Assembly: GCA_910890315.1 (NCBI GenBank)
Contig: CAJVGD010000018.1
Coordinates: forward strand, 248,001-312,000
Source: Serendipita indica DSM 11827
Taxonomy: Eukaryota > Basidiomycota > Agaricomycetes > Sebacinales > Serendipitaceae
DNA length: 64,000 bases
Reading direction: 5' to 3'
Shown here: in pieces, positions 46,395 to 58,143 of the stretch
How the letters are laid out: the number at the start of each line of letters is the position of its first letter
Numbering within the stretch: the first letter of the stretch is position 1
The notes under the pieces: generated by a model
The model's input: only the letters and a program-made list of their open reading frames with translations
Told to the model about the DNA's origin: nothing
The model's database searches: none
Made by a program: the position numbers and the translations under genes

Positions 46395-48154
46395 ATGCCG
46401 CACAACGAAAGTTCAGCACCTGAAAATGCCTTTTTATTGCCGCCAGAGGAGGATCAAGTCGATGTAGAAGTCGGTGGCTCTGGTTTCTGGTGTCTTTGCA
46501 TCCAGCACGCATCAAAGCAAGCCCAACTGTAGCTCCTATTCACTTTTTCTGACTGTTTTCTAGTACGAGTGGCGACAGAACGTCGGAATATCTAATGTAC
46601 CTCTTGCTCGTCGTCATTTTTCAGACCACTCTTCTTCCCTCTGCCATATTCGGATTCTCTGCGACTCGTAAGCGCCCATACAAACAAAGGGGACACTAAA
46701 TCTTGTATCTATAGTCAGTGGAATCTTGCTCTCTCGCTGGGTCGGCACATTGGTCGACAGCCACCCAAAGCTTTCGCTGGTAAGAACTTGCATATTCATT
46801 CAGAAAACATCGGCAGCAATCGCGTATGCAGCATTTGCTCTTCTACTCTCAACGCCCCAGCAACCACCCAGCCTGCAAGACGAGTACAATCTTCTCAACT
46901 ATTCTGCCATTGTTCTCTGTGGATGTGCATTACGCGTGTCGACAATATGCATCCAAATAGCAGTCGAACGGGACTGGGTCACCTGTATCGCCCACGGCTC
47001 TGACCGTGCGCTCTCCCGCCTCAACGTCTCCCTTCGTCGTGTCGACCTCTTTTGCAATCTGACCGCTCCACTCGTTGTTTCCATATTCACTACACTGCTC
47101 TCCTATCGCACAACAAGTCTCTTGATGTTTGCCGTATCCCTCCTCACTATGGGGTTCGAACTCTATTGGATCGATGTGGTCTATAGCTCCTTTCCGAGGT
47201 TGCATGCAGAACAAAGAGCGTCGGAATCACCTTTGGAGGAACCAAGGGGATGGAAATCTGCTCTGGCCAACCAACTCAACGACTGGTCGGAATTTATTCA
47301 ATTACCCGTCTTTCTCTCCTCAGTCGCCCTCTCACTGCTTTATATCACCGTTCTCTCGTGCGTTCCTCTCTCGACTTTGACGGAAACTTACCCATTCCCG
47401 AGCAGTTTCGATGGCAATATGTTAGGCTACCTGAAAACTAAAAAGTTTGAAGATTCCTTTCTAGCAGCGATGAGAAGCCTCGGAGTCATCACCGGTCTCC
47501 TAGGCACGTTGGTGGCGCCTGCATTGGAAACTCGATTGGGTTCGGCTCGCGCTGGGAGTTGGAGTATATGGTATCGTGATGTCTCAAAGGCCCGCATCCT
47601 CCTGACAAAAGTTCAGGTCAGAAGCCATCTGCCTCGTTCCTGTAACCTTTGCATTCGCGCAGCAACTCCGCAAAAATGAGAAAACCTTGCCCAGCGTGAG
47701 TAGTGCTCTGATCTTTGGAGGTGAGGATTCATAGCCACCCATCAGACTATCTAATATGCATAGGAATGGCTGCCTCGAGGGTCGGTCTATGGTCATTCGA
47801 CCTCATTCAGCTCAAGCAACTGCAAGAAGCGTTGGTAAATCATCCACGGCGGAATACACTGTAAGAGAATTGCAACTCTAGTCCTAGTCACTGACTTGGG
47901 GTAGGACTGCCCTGCAATTCTCCATGGCCAATATGGCCGACTTGTTAAAGTATGGTTCCTGGTCCTAACAGATATCGATAATCTGATGGGAATGCAGATA
48001 CATTTTGGCGATGATCTTGTCGCGTCCAGTTCAGTTCCCTTGGGCAGCCATCATATCTTTTGTTACCGTTTCTTGTGGAGCAATCACGTATACGATATAT
48101 TTGAAAAGGGAGAGAGGACACATATTTCATGTACCGTGTCTCAAAACAGACTAA
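46395..48154 (+). CDS. Ferroportin-family (SLC40A) iron exporter homologue
   Basis: Ferroportins move ferrous iron out of the cytosol. After MPHNESSAPENAFLLPPEED and an intron, the first span reads SGDRTSEYLMYLLLVVIFQT, then LLSRWVGTLVDSHPKLSLVR (the family D-x-x-x-R/K loop) and a second span. The middle block STICIQIAVERDWVTCIAHG, LSRLNVSLRRVDLFCNLTAP matches the animal I-x-R-D-W-V and N-x-x-x-R-R-I-D sequence closely. FLAAMRSLGVITGLLGTLVA and FGGMAASRVGLWSFDLIQLK come from the second half; the end is SFVTVSCGAITYTIYLKRER and HVPCLKTD. Around ten spans can be counted. Six introns or so. Fungi usually store excess iron in vacuoles through CCC1, so the location and direction of transport here are open. 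Confidence 0.87.
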
Positions 48155-48584
48155 TCGTTCAAACAAATATGTCAATTATCCAGACCTGGTATAATAGACT
48201 TCAGGTATACAACCGCTTGTTGGGGATCATGAGAATAAGCTGGTCACTTTGCCCTGGATTTCTTCTCGACGAATAGGACATGTTGCTTGACTATGGTAGT
48301 TTTCAGAGACTATCCGTCCGTTGTAATTCAGCAAGGAGACGTACCTTTAGGATCATATTTGACCTGGGTGAGCTTTGCACTCGCTCGTGCGCGCGTTGTC
48401 GTGTAAAAGTAGCCCGTCCGGGCCGACGAGAAAAGATGGACAATAATAGTCCTGTCATCGAGATTACTCAAGGCTGTCAAATTCATTTCCGTCCTGCTCA
48501 CTTTGCTTTTGCCTTGCCGGCCATCGAAGAAGGGTCGAAGCTGCTGCAGCTCAGCAAACATTCGACCTTTCCTCATCCACATCG

Positions 48585-50981
48585 ATGCCGGGAACGTTTA
48601 GTAGTGATGGCAGCAGTTCTAGAACTAATCAGGAGCCTCATTACAATGTTTGGAACGGAAACTCGCTGGATTGTACCGACGAGGAAGTCGCAGCGATCCG
48701 AAGGAAACTCTTTGGAATCGATTTAAACACAGAGGAGCAGTCAAATATGCCAACAGATGAAACGCACGAGATTGAATGCATCATTGACGAAGAGATTGAT
48801 GCAATGACTTCCAAACAGTGGGTCCTCCCCTTTCGACGGTCATCACATCTGACCTCTTCCAGCTACCAAGTGGAGATATTCGGGATTCATGATGCCAGCT
48901 TACGAGTTTTAGGTGCAATGGGTCGACTGGAAGAGCCCGGTAGATGGTTCTGTCATGACCTGGGTGCATACCAATGATTTGTCAAAGCGGTCAGAGCAGG
49001 TTACTCGCGCATGGGAAGCGGAAAAAAAGAAGAAGCTAGGGCAAAACCTTCAGCGCTATGCGGACATGGGCGTTCCAATCGCATCCATCGGCCAAAACTG
49101 CTTGTAAGTATTCGTTTTTACAGGTGGAACCACGTCAATGTGCCATATTTCAGCACACGTTTCAACACTACACTATCAGAGACTGTTATATGGAGCTGGG
49201 CCGATCATTCCTCTCCTCAACCTCTCCGAAATGCAGACCTTCGTGGCGAGGTCGCATCCGTAAAGGCCACGGCATTGGGCTATCGAGGTGTGCAGCACGA
49301 GGAGAGCCCATCATTGAGCAGCTATGTATGTGTTATGATACTAATGGCTACCCGACTTGACGGCCCACCGTGAAGTCAGAGGAAGACGAGGATCCAGTCC
49401 AGATTGCTCAAGGAGTCAAGAGAAGAGCCAAATCACCTCCATTCGCTCCTCCAGCTAAACGATTTCAAGTCATACTGGAAGAAAGTGACTCCGATTCTAT
49501 GGGTACTTCGCGGCCTCCTTCGAGACGTTCAAAGGGAAGGCCAAGGCGAAATGAGGCATCGTGAGTCGCGTGATACATGGTGAATATCCTAACGATACTA
49601 TTCCTGTGTAGCCTACGTTTACGCAGGAGAGTCGAGACTGCTTGGAATCGCATAGCAAGAAACTCGGGAGCTGCTACAATTTCCTTGGTCAATGATGTGG
49701 ATGACGAAGAGATACCCTCTTCTATTGACCCAGCAACCTTCACATATCTAGAAAGAAGCTCTTATATCTTGTAGGTTTCCTTCTCGATGACGCTGCCCTG
49801 GCTCATATACCTGTTAGACCCGAAGGCGAGACCTCGCACAGCGGATTGTACGAAGGCTGTGAGTGCGAAGATGGATGCATCAGCCCAGACGAATGTGCTT
49901 GTCAAAGCACAGAATTCGCAGACGTCATCATGCACCACGGTCGACGTAGCTTTGCTTACGACAGAAACGTATGTATTACTTCAAAATTTGGGGGAACAAC
50001 TCTGAAACATTTGTTCAGGGCCTATACATATTCCCCGAACAATTCGACTTCGCAGTGTTTGAGTGTAATCACGCATGTCTCCACCTTCCAACCTCGGTGC
50101 CACCCCTCATACATCCATTAGATGTGCCGTTGCAGCCACGAGACATGTCCAAACCGAGTGGCACAAAGGCCTCGGGATGTCCCACTTGAGATATTCAAGA
50201 CGGTAGATTGTGGCTGGGGTGTGCGAGCACCAATCGCTGTTCCAAGAGGGAAGGTGATCGGAGTCTTCACTGGGTATGTTTTCCTTACTTGAGATGCTAC
50301 CGTAGTTGAACGAGACTCTAGAGAGTTGTCACAGTAGGTGGCCCCTGATGAAGATTGGGTCTTGATCCACCGCATACAGATCAGCCGACGATGATTATAC
50401 CTACCACCTCGATTGGTTTGACCCCAACAATAGATGGCGGGTCACATCTCGTCGATATGGTGAATCGTCCTCTCGCTTACCGAGATAGAAGACTCATACA
50501 GATCAGGGAATTGGTCTCGATTCCTCAAGTAGCGCTCACATTCGGCACGCTGGGACCCTAGAACTGATCGTGTTCCAGCCATTCGTGTTATCCGAACCTC
50601 AAAGCCTATGGTGTCATTTACGACTCTATCCCTGATGCTGATGACGTACGGTCCCCAAGCTTGTACCTGCTATGGAGTCGCGCTGAATTGTCGTAGGATC
50701 AACGCCATCGTTTGGCGTTTGTAGCTCTCAGAGACATCGCCAAATATGAAGAGTTGACAATTGATTATGCTCCTAAGATGCGACGGGGAGGTCAGAAGGA
50801 CGGGTGCTGTGAATTTGGCGGATGCAAGAGGCCAGGGCTGAAGGGACGATCCACACGGGAGCAGGCTCGTACGAGGTACGTAAAGGCTCAACAGCTTCCT
50901 CTCAGGGATTCTGCCGCTGAGGATAAAACTGGCAGGCGCGAGGCCGCATTTGGATCGATAGGCGGGCAGACTTCTAGCTGA
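48585..50981 (+). CDS. SUV39/Clr4-like histone H3K9 methyltransferase
   Basis: The enzyme class methylates H3K9 to build heterochromatin. From [20 protein letters not shown] the protein has a chromodomain-like segment ([18 protein letters not shown], an intron, [20 protein letters not shown]). A Pre-SET cluster follows with [18 protein letters not shown] and CNHACLC-type cysteines. The SET domain reads [20 protein letters not shown], then [16 protein letters not shown]; after two introns [20 protein letters not shown], the catalytic NHSC core, and [19 protein letters not shown]. The Post-SET has [12 protein letters not shown]. The frame shifts between exons near 50440-50580 resolve with introns GTGAAT...CAG and GTAGCG...CAG, so the domain appears intact. 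About nine introns. The order chromodomain, Pre-SET, SET, Post-SET favours a Clr4 orthologue. Confidence 0.85.
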
Positions 50982-51321
50982 CCCTGGGCTGAAAAGGAAA
51001 TAGCGCTGGAACCCAAGTGAGATGATCGGAGTGGCCGAGATGGTAATCTGATCAACCCAGCGCGTGAATTGCTTATCAGTGCTTTGACGCGTGCAGGCAT
51101 CGACTGTAACTATCTATTCGTCAATCTGGTAGAATTTCGCAACCTCTCCAGGGGCCATCTTGTCACAAATGAGGATTCGGGCCTTGCGTGCGACTTTTTG
51201 GGTCATCCGCAGGCGGTTTATAAGGCGGCGCTCGCTGCTACAAATCCAGCTTTCTATCTTTCCCCCTCTCTCTTCGCCTCTACCACCTTTATCCCAGGCC
51301 CGTTCTAATCGTCACATTATT
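50982..51321. other. 340-bp intergenic region
   Basis: Pyrimidine-rich sequence near 51255-51300 precedes the next ATG and may be promoter. A TGGCCGAGATGG near 51032 resembles a tRNA A box but has no matching B box or stem. I see nothing else. Confidence 0.35.
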
Positions 51322-52125
51322 ATGGATTACACCTACGCATCCGAGATTTCGCACACCAGAGCCAAAGTTGGCGATACTGAGCGCTGGGCGGCTGGCCTCA
51401 GCCCGCTGCTGGATGCACATAAGAGTGTCAAGCTCACGCACCGAGAGCTCATCAAAATGGACACAACTGTGCTTGATATCGAACTCAAAAAGGCATCCGT
51501 GATTCGCTCAGAGCTCGAGGTGCGTCTATTTGTTTACTCCCCAGCTCAGACGACGTCAGAGTTCCCAGACCACTGTCGTTGTCCGGAGCTGCTTTCCACC
51601 GCCTCTGAAATGCTAGAAAAATGAACCTAACCACTTTTGCCTTATCGCTTGATTTTTTATCGCCACCACCAACTCTGCAAACGGTTATTGGCGCCACGCG
51701 TTGAAATCCGGCTGCTGGGAACCGGACGGGATCAAACCTTGTGACTCGCTGGATCTACATCAAACTCCCATCGCGTCTCGCCTCGACTCATGTGTGCGGG
51801 GAAATCCAATTTTCCAAATGTAGAATAATGCCAGTTTCCGCAACTCGCTGGCTGCAATTGCCACCAAGCCACCCGCGCTGCTCCCCGAGAACAGGAGGTG
51901 GCATTTCAAGGAGCGTGCCATGACCCTTTGCTTCTACTTTTGGGGGTACGTGTTTTCGTCCCGTTCCCCCTTCTCTCGCCGTTCTCTTCCTGTTTGGGCA
52001 GGGTTAGACTGACATATTATTCCGGTAGCACGACAGAGCCCAACACTCCCACCAGTTCGGACGAAGCGGACATGCAGCAGTACCTCCGATTATCTGCGAC
52101 GCCCGAACCTGCTCGATGGGCATAA
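51322..52125 (+). CDS. Uncertain small gene, possibly spliced
   Basis: The first exon reads MDYTYASEISHTRAKVGDTE, then LSPLLDAHKSVKLTHRELIK and ELKKASVIRSELE, helical and plausible as protein, ahead of a GTGCGT donor. Downstream, protein-like pieces sit in different frames: YWRHALKSGCWEPDGIKP near 51690, NASFRNSLAAIATKPP, LLPENRRWHFKERAMTLCFY near 51830-51950 flanked by TGTAG and GTACGT, and SDEADMQQYLRLSATPEPAR ending in TAA near 52123. They may be exons of one gene or of two. I could not join every junction in phase and do not recognise the family. Confidence 0.35.
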
Positions 52126-52332
52126 GGTCTTGCCGGCTGCATACACCTTCTAAATCTTCGCATCATTCCATCACGATACCATCATCTCATCTATCGTCCC
52201 TCATCCCGAAAAGAGCAACACTTCCAAGGTGGAAGGCGCTCAAATTAGTAGTTTGGACGTTCTTTCTCGGGGCCTGTAGAGAATAAACCAAAATGTGTAT
52301 TACCCGGGGGTATGAATTATACTTGTTCCCCT

Positions 52333-53547
52333 TTACTTTGGCAACAGGCGGTCGAAGACTCCAACACCTTCTAGACCGAGGGCCGTCGCGCAAGCCACCG
52401 CAGACGCTCCTGCTTTACGCATGCGTTGAAAAGCCTGAGGCGAGGTGACGCCACCGACTCCTATAATCCCTATTTCCTTCATTGCTGGATCAGGGTGACT
52501 TGCGAGCAATTCAGAAAAAGCCATCACGTTTCTAAGACGAGTAAGACAAACGATAACAAATCTTGACCAAGTTCGTACCCGAGAGCCAGATAGTGAAGCG
52601 GTTCACCAGCTAGACCACCGTACTTGGTGGGCAACGCAACAGACTCACCATTCGGTGCGTTATCCTGTACCATGACGCATGAACCCAACGTATTTGTGCA
52701 AGTGAAGAAGCTAAATGGATTTCTCCCAAACGTCGTAAATTCGCTAATGACATCCACCAAGTCTTGTTGTTGCTTCCTGTAGACGAATGGCGCGAGTTTG
52801 AGGCCAAATGTAGCCGTGGGGTCCTCTCGGGCAGTGTTTGCCATGACTTCTAGCAATGGTTTCAAGCCTTCTCGTGGCGTATATGCTGGTGGTGGCTTGT
52901 CGGGGATATTTGGACAAGATGTGTTGAGCTCGACGGCAATTAGGTTGCCTCCATTTGGTAATTGGAATCCAGATTGGGACGCGAGGGATTTCCGCAGGTC
53001 CATGACCATATCAAGCATCTCTGAAAGTTCTTGAGGGCTCGAAGAGGTAATGCTGACAATAAACGGCTTCCTTGGAGGGACTGGACCCGAAGTGATAACG
53101 TCTCGCACCCAAGAGATATCTGGATCATAAGTTCGGCTATTAAAGGATGAGTTGATACTCACAGGCGGAGAGAGGGTGAGGGCTATATCCGTACGAATTG
53201 ATAGAAGTGGTCTTATCCTCACTAAATGCCACCTAGAGTACCTTAGGTGAGTACCAATATACCCTTGAGGTACGTCCGTACAGTATGGAGCCTCTCGTCT
53301 TCCTCGAACCCATTGAGGGTGGCCGTCCGTGTTGTGACGGCACCTGTGAAGGCCGATTCATACCTATTTGAGCTCTGATAAGTCAAATATACTGGATTCA
53401 AATGTTAAGAGAGAACGCTGATATGCGTCTGGGCCTCGAGGGGAAATCATCCACTCACAGCGCTTGCAAGTCTTCACGACTTGAAGCCCATGGACAAGAA
53501 CTGTTGAGTAGAGGAGGATCTATTGTCAAGCGAGGTATCCCAGACAT
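52333..53547 (-). CDS. Dihydroorotate dehydrogenase-like flavoprotein (class 1A fold)
   Basis: Class 1A dihydroorotate dehydrogenases are soluble FMN enzymes of pyrimidine synthesis. The start MSGIPRLTIDPPLLNSSCPW, ASSREDLQAL, intron, YESAFTGAVTTRTATLNGF gives the family N-terminus. Then come KTTSINSYGYSPHPL, IAVELNTSCPNIPDKPPPAY with the catalytic Cys, TFGLKLAPFVY with the second FMN lysine, TCTNTLGSCVMVQ, and at the end GIIGVGGVTSPQAFQRMRKA, VACATALGLEGVGVFDRLLP. Where the bacterial enzymes have T-K-S the protein has T-T-R, so the first FMN/orotate lysine is missing. Fungi usually rely on a mitochondrial class 2 enzyme; this could be a paralogue with another substrate. Five introns. Confidence 0.82.
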
Positions 53548-53641
53548 AAACGCAACCTCTAGAGATGCGGCGACGGAGATCAAGGGTAGAAACGAATACC
53601 AAGTTCACGTTCACGACAATTATGGGCCTTTACACCATCTT

Positions 53642-54649
53642 CTATTTGAGAGCCTCTTCACGATCTAGCACACTACGGTCAAGTTTGATGAGGATCGTCG
53701 TGCAATTCGGGTTCGCCTCCGTCGGCACATTATGAGCTGTCACCCGCGCTGGCTATTAAGACACGTCAGAGAATTGCGTTCCTGAATATCTGGAAGAAAC
53801 TAACGAAGCCTAGGCCGTCGAGTATGGCTTCTACTACACCTGCGGTCAGTGCTGAGCAACTCAAACTCCCCATGTCCTTTGAGATTGAGATGAATTTAGT
53901 AATAGCTGGATCATTCTCGATCAACATGACTAGAGAAGTTCAGCTTCAAAGCCATTAGATGGAATAAGACGCACATTCGTCGTCCTTGGTGACGCTCTTT
54001 TGGATAGCGTCCATCGCACGACCAAAGAAGGCTTTCCACATGACGTTTCCAATCGTCGAAAGCACTGTGAGAAACCTAGTTTCCCGTTTCGGTGCCTTTG
54101 AGGTTCCCTCTGTCCTCCATGCATGAAGCTCGAGCATTTTAAGACCCATTCTATACCCCAGTGTATTTAGCCTGTGTCACTAGGTTAGTACTAAATGTAA
54201 ATTCACTGAGGATGGGTAAGTTTAACTGACTTGCGCTCGAAATCTGCGACTCCATTCACTCTCTTTTGTGTGTATTGAATCATCTCTGAGAAGAGAAAAG
54301 TGAACGCAGCGAGAGATACTTCGCTTGTTCGTGTCTTGTTTAGTGGACGATCGTAGATGTTTGGTCGGACGAGATTGACAGCTTTATCAATATGTAAGAT
54401 TTTTACTTCACCCAAAAATATGCACATAAGGCTGGTTAGTGACGTTTACTGACCTGTCATCGGCGTCTTTGACAAGCTTAATGTGCTCGCCGATGTAGGC
54501 ATCGGTACTGGGGTGCTGCTACCGGAAGGAGGGAGGGAGAATCGAGTAGTAGAAGAAGCCGTTCCGAGAGATGAGTGTTCAGATGGCAGCGAGCTCGTAG
54601 AGAGCACCGAGAGCCGAGGGTGGACGACGGCTTGGCCAGAGGTGTACAT
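53642..54649 (-). CDS. TRS31: TRAPP complex subunit TRS31/TRAPPC5 (Bet3 family)
   Basis: TRS31 is part of the six-subunit core of all TRAPP complexes, which act as Ypt1 GEF and vesicle tether. After a Ser/Thr/Pro-rich start (MYTSGQAVVHPRLSVLSTSS) the Bet3 fold begins: NIYDRPLNKTRTSEVSLAAF, TFLFSEMIQYTQKRVNGVAD. An intron leads to LGYRMGLKMLELHAW, KRETRFLTVLSTIGNVMWKA and FFGRAMDAIQKS. The next exon holds MLIENDPAITKFISISKDMG, SLSCSALTAGVVEAILDGLG, and the last one PARVTAHNVPTEANPNCTTI, LIKLDRSVLDREEALK with TAG at 53642-53644. Four introns. It lies in the same direction as its neighbours with 94 and 141 bp gaps. Confidence 0.9.
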
Positions 54650-54790
54650 AGTCCAAGTGCAATTGAATTTTAGGATATTCTTTGAGAGTTTAATGATCAA
54701 ATGGTTCGATCGTGAGCGCCTAAGAAAAGGCTCGGACGAGGGCAGGTTCAGCCTTGGGTGGCCAGGTGTTTTGACCACGAGATATTGACA

Positions 54791-57730
54791 TTACAATACT
54801 ACAACAGCAATAGATAGGAAAAATATGCCGAGTAGAGCACTGACTAGGGACGATGAAATGTACGCTGTGGACTCAAGACTCGAAGTGCCACCTCTAGCAG
54901 TGCACGTCCCTATTGTAGTCGAATTTCTGGGAAGAACACCCTTCATCAGCGCAAAATGACCACCAACTACGGATCTTGCTCGGAAGCCAGACACAACGCC
55001 CGTGTCCGTGTCGTACCAATCTGAGAAGGGCACAGAGTTTCTCTCATTGGAGACATAGTTATAAATGGATCCAATGAAAATATCCCTGGTGGCCCTAGAT
55101 TTGGCAATGGCTGCCATCCAAATTGACCAATCTACCTTTGGTCAGCAAGGAAGACAATATCATAACATATGCGCGCCTGTTTTGGTATACTTATGCCTGG
55201 TGTCAAGAGGAATGCCGTATGTTTCTGGTTGCAGTCAGCATCACCATTAGAAAAGGGTTGGAGACCGTACCCAAGACTCGGGGATACCAGGCGTCTTGAA
55301 GGTCATAGATAGACTCTGGAAACAGGTTGAAGCCTAAGAGCCGGTCGGCAAAGAGGTTGTACACCTGTCCCCAACTACTCGAGTTTCCATACTGCAAGAA
55401 GTTGAATCAATACTCGAGGTAGATTATGATGCACAGCATACAGAAAGCGTAAGGTGTTGCTGGTCAGTCGAGAGGGCAAGAATTTGCCATTTCGAGACGT
55501 AGTGCTCCGCAATAGCCTATGTAAATCACTCAGATATACTCAACCGGCTGTTTATCGCTCACCGTATAGTTTTCGCTCTGTGCTTGATTTCCCATGAGAC
55601 ACTCAATGTCTGCCATGGCTCGAATGGCTACAATTCCTTTGATGGCAAGATTTGTTTGGTTCACCAGAGGGCCAGCAAAGTCATCCGTACTAATCTGGGA
55701 AGCTGGAATAAGCGCCTCTTCGATGAGATACTGTGTCCATTGATCCAATAGTTTGTACTGCTCTCAGATGAGCCATGCGTAAACGAAGGAAAAGGCACCC
55801 AACGTAGGTAGATATCAACGATATATCCCCTGTCCGTTGATAATGGCTCAAGGTCATGATCAGCATATTGCCGCACTCTATGCGACTTGATGAGACTATA
55901 ACTCAGGCTTCGGAAGGTCCCTCACCTTCCAGTGGCATGGGTTCATCCTTCCCATCGTTATGTCCAATAGCCTTGGGGTACGAAGCACCTGAGTAAGCTT
56001 AGATCAATGTATTGTCGACTCCAAAGCCATACCCATATCGTGGACAGCCCATGCGTTGGGATATAGCCCGGTGCTTTGGTACTGGAAATAGGGAAGTAGG
56101 ATATACTTGCTAAGCGATGGATTGAGATAGAGGAAGAGTGGCCATGGGGAACACGACGTCCACTGTGTTGACGTTCTGGAATCATTCAGCGATATTCGTA
56201 TATCATAAACAAGGCCTAACCCCACTACTGGATATCTCTACGCCTGTTCAATAGACTGTACCTGGCATATACAAAGCACACACCTTTCTGGAATAGTAGA
56301 ATGTCGCTATGGTTCAACGATCCGTCCGAGTTCTTCGAAACGGTGAGCTCCATCGCTGCAAATGCCTGCCTCAACGAGAGCGATACGACACCATCATAAG
56401 CATCGGAAATCTCTGCGGCATCTGACGAGAATTTGGTATCTAGCGACTTGGCACGGGCCAACGCATCACTGTAGTCGGTATGAAACGCGTTGATCTGAGG
56501 TCGTTAGAACGCAACTGCTCTCTCGGATCCAGCACTCACGGCCTCTGCTACCGAGCTATATTGCGTCCAGAAGTATAGACTTCTGTCTTGAAGTGCACCG
56601 CGGACCGTATACTGTATCGCAGGATCACGAACGTGTCCGACACTGAATACGACAGGGTCGCTTGCCGAGGGTCCAACAGTGCCAACATCTTGTGCAAAGG
56701 CGAAAACAGGCCACTGGTCGTTGACGGCGCGAAAGTTGTTATCAAGAGTGTTTTGCAGTGTACCGTTTGCGATAAACCGTGCACGAAGAGTGGTATCGGC
56801 ACCACTCTGATAGGTCACCTTCTCTGTCTGCTGACATTTAATCTTCTCACAAGGGGTCTCTCAAGAAATCTTACCGATGCGAGAGAGTAATAGGCAGAGC
56901 CATCTGAGTAGCGTCAGCACCTGGCTGGTGAGCGAGCCGTGAGCGTACATTCGGTATGGTCAGAGGCTTCGCCGTACACTTGCGGGTTTTGCAAGCTGAT
57001 TTGATGGGTGATGATACTATCTCCAGTTGTGGTGGACCAAGTCGCAGTCTTGGAATTGTCTCCCGTTACCCATTCAGCACTAATATCAGTGTACACCTGA
57101 ACGGAATGAGAGTTTCCATCATTGGAAGCTGCGGTAAGGGCGAGGTAGGAGAAGGGAAGCGACTGTTTGGTGAGATCTTCGGGCTAGAATGCTAATTAGC
57201 TATGGCCCCTCGACGTAATAGATTCTCACCTCGACAGGACTCAGAAAATTGGCGGTCAGGTCGATACCGCCGGCTGAAAGCACAAAGGTACTCTGAGTAG
57301 AAGTGAACTATGACGGCATCAGTGCCATAATTTGACGAATTATTATATCACCTACGGTCGCACTTTTCTGCGTAGCAAGCTGTGCGCCTTGGACGTCTGG
57401 ATGACCCAGAAAGAGGTATACAGAGCCATCTACCCGCACATATCCAGCCCAGCCAAGAATCTAATGCATACTATATCAACACTTGTTACGTTCTGCCAAG
57501 ACTACGATGCGTACGGTGCCTGTCCAAAATGTTGGCCACGCTTGGTTGAGCGCGGTTCCATTGTTTTGAGGTAGCCAGCAGGAGAGATATGGAGTCCGTA
57601 CGGCCAAAGGATACGCTGGAGGGCTGAATGGCTTGACCGTCCAGGAGACTGCCGCGTGTGAACAGTCGAGGATGGAAATAAACGTCCACAGCGCCCAAAA
57701 GGAAGGAAAAGGGAATGACCCGGTTTTCAT
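54791..57730 (-). CDS. Secreted glutaminase GtaA-like (DUF5127/4965/1793), likely GPI-anchored
   Basis: Fungal GtaA glutaminases hydrolyse glutamine outside the cell. The start MKTGSFPFPSFWALWTFISI followed by LDCSHAAVSW is a signal peptide; TVKPFSPPAYPLAVRTPYLS and CWLPQNNGTALNQAWPTFWT is the standard mature start. Then ILGWAGYVRVDGSVYLFLGH, SLPFSYLALTAASNDGNSHS and VQVYTDISAEWVTGDNS (DUF5127), and across exons ILLPYFQYQSTGLYPNAWAV, DHDLEPLSTDRGYIVDIYLR, QISTDDFAGPLVNQTNLAIK, SSSWGQVYNLFADRLLGFNL (DUF4965). It finishes with VPFSDWYDTDTGVVSGFRAR. After that, a Ser/Thr stretch and ISSSLVSALLGIFFLSIAVV suggest a GPI-anchor signal. More than twelve short introns. Confidence 0.88.
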
Positions 57731-58143
57731 AGAATGAGAAGGCAGAGTCCAAGGATTGCTACTCCGAAAATGTTTGTGAAATTGTTGGCGGCTTCGCTCA
57801 TATCGCCCATCAGAAACAATTTAGTCGGTGTTAACGCGGCCCAGAAGGCTTAATTTGCCTTCTCAAGGGTCGCTGTGAACGCTTCATCATTCGGTCGTTA
57901 GCCAACCTGGAACCCCACATGTGCCGGTGTTTCCGACGGTATTGTAGGTCTTGCTGCAAAAATACAGGAAAAGGGAGAGAAAACAGCATATGCTTTGCTC
58001 AATCACGGCCAGCGTGATCATGCCAGTCTCTCTCTGAACCTGATAATCGACCAGCCATCTGCCTTGTGTTTCCATCAAGGTTCATGATATCGCTGACAAT
58101 ATAAAGGCGATCAAGTGGCAACTAACTATCCAAGCCTGCGACA
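57731..58143. other. 413-bp divergent promoter region (glutaminase / HSP70-like)
   Basis: Holds both promoters. A minus-strand frame at 57887-58078 codes a hydrophobic stretch (ICCFLSLFLYFCS) but shows no family and is not called a gene. Confidence 0.35.

Noticed and set aside
48436-48726. Plus-strand frame starting MDNNSPVIEITQGCQIHF upstream of the methyltransferase
   Set aside because: It is out of frame with the chromodomain exon and has no family resemblance; probably the 5' leader.
51024-51110. Possible tRNA gene starting at GTGGCCGAGATGG
   Set aside because: The A-box-like sequence is present, but no B box (GGTTCGANTCC) follows at the right distance and no acceptor stem pairs.
57887-58078. 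Minus-strand 63-codon frame with a hydrophobic stretch
   Set aside because: No resemblance, no splice context, and it sits where two divergent promoters are expected.
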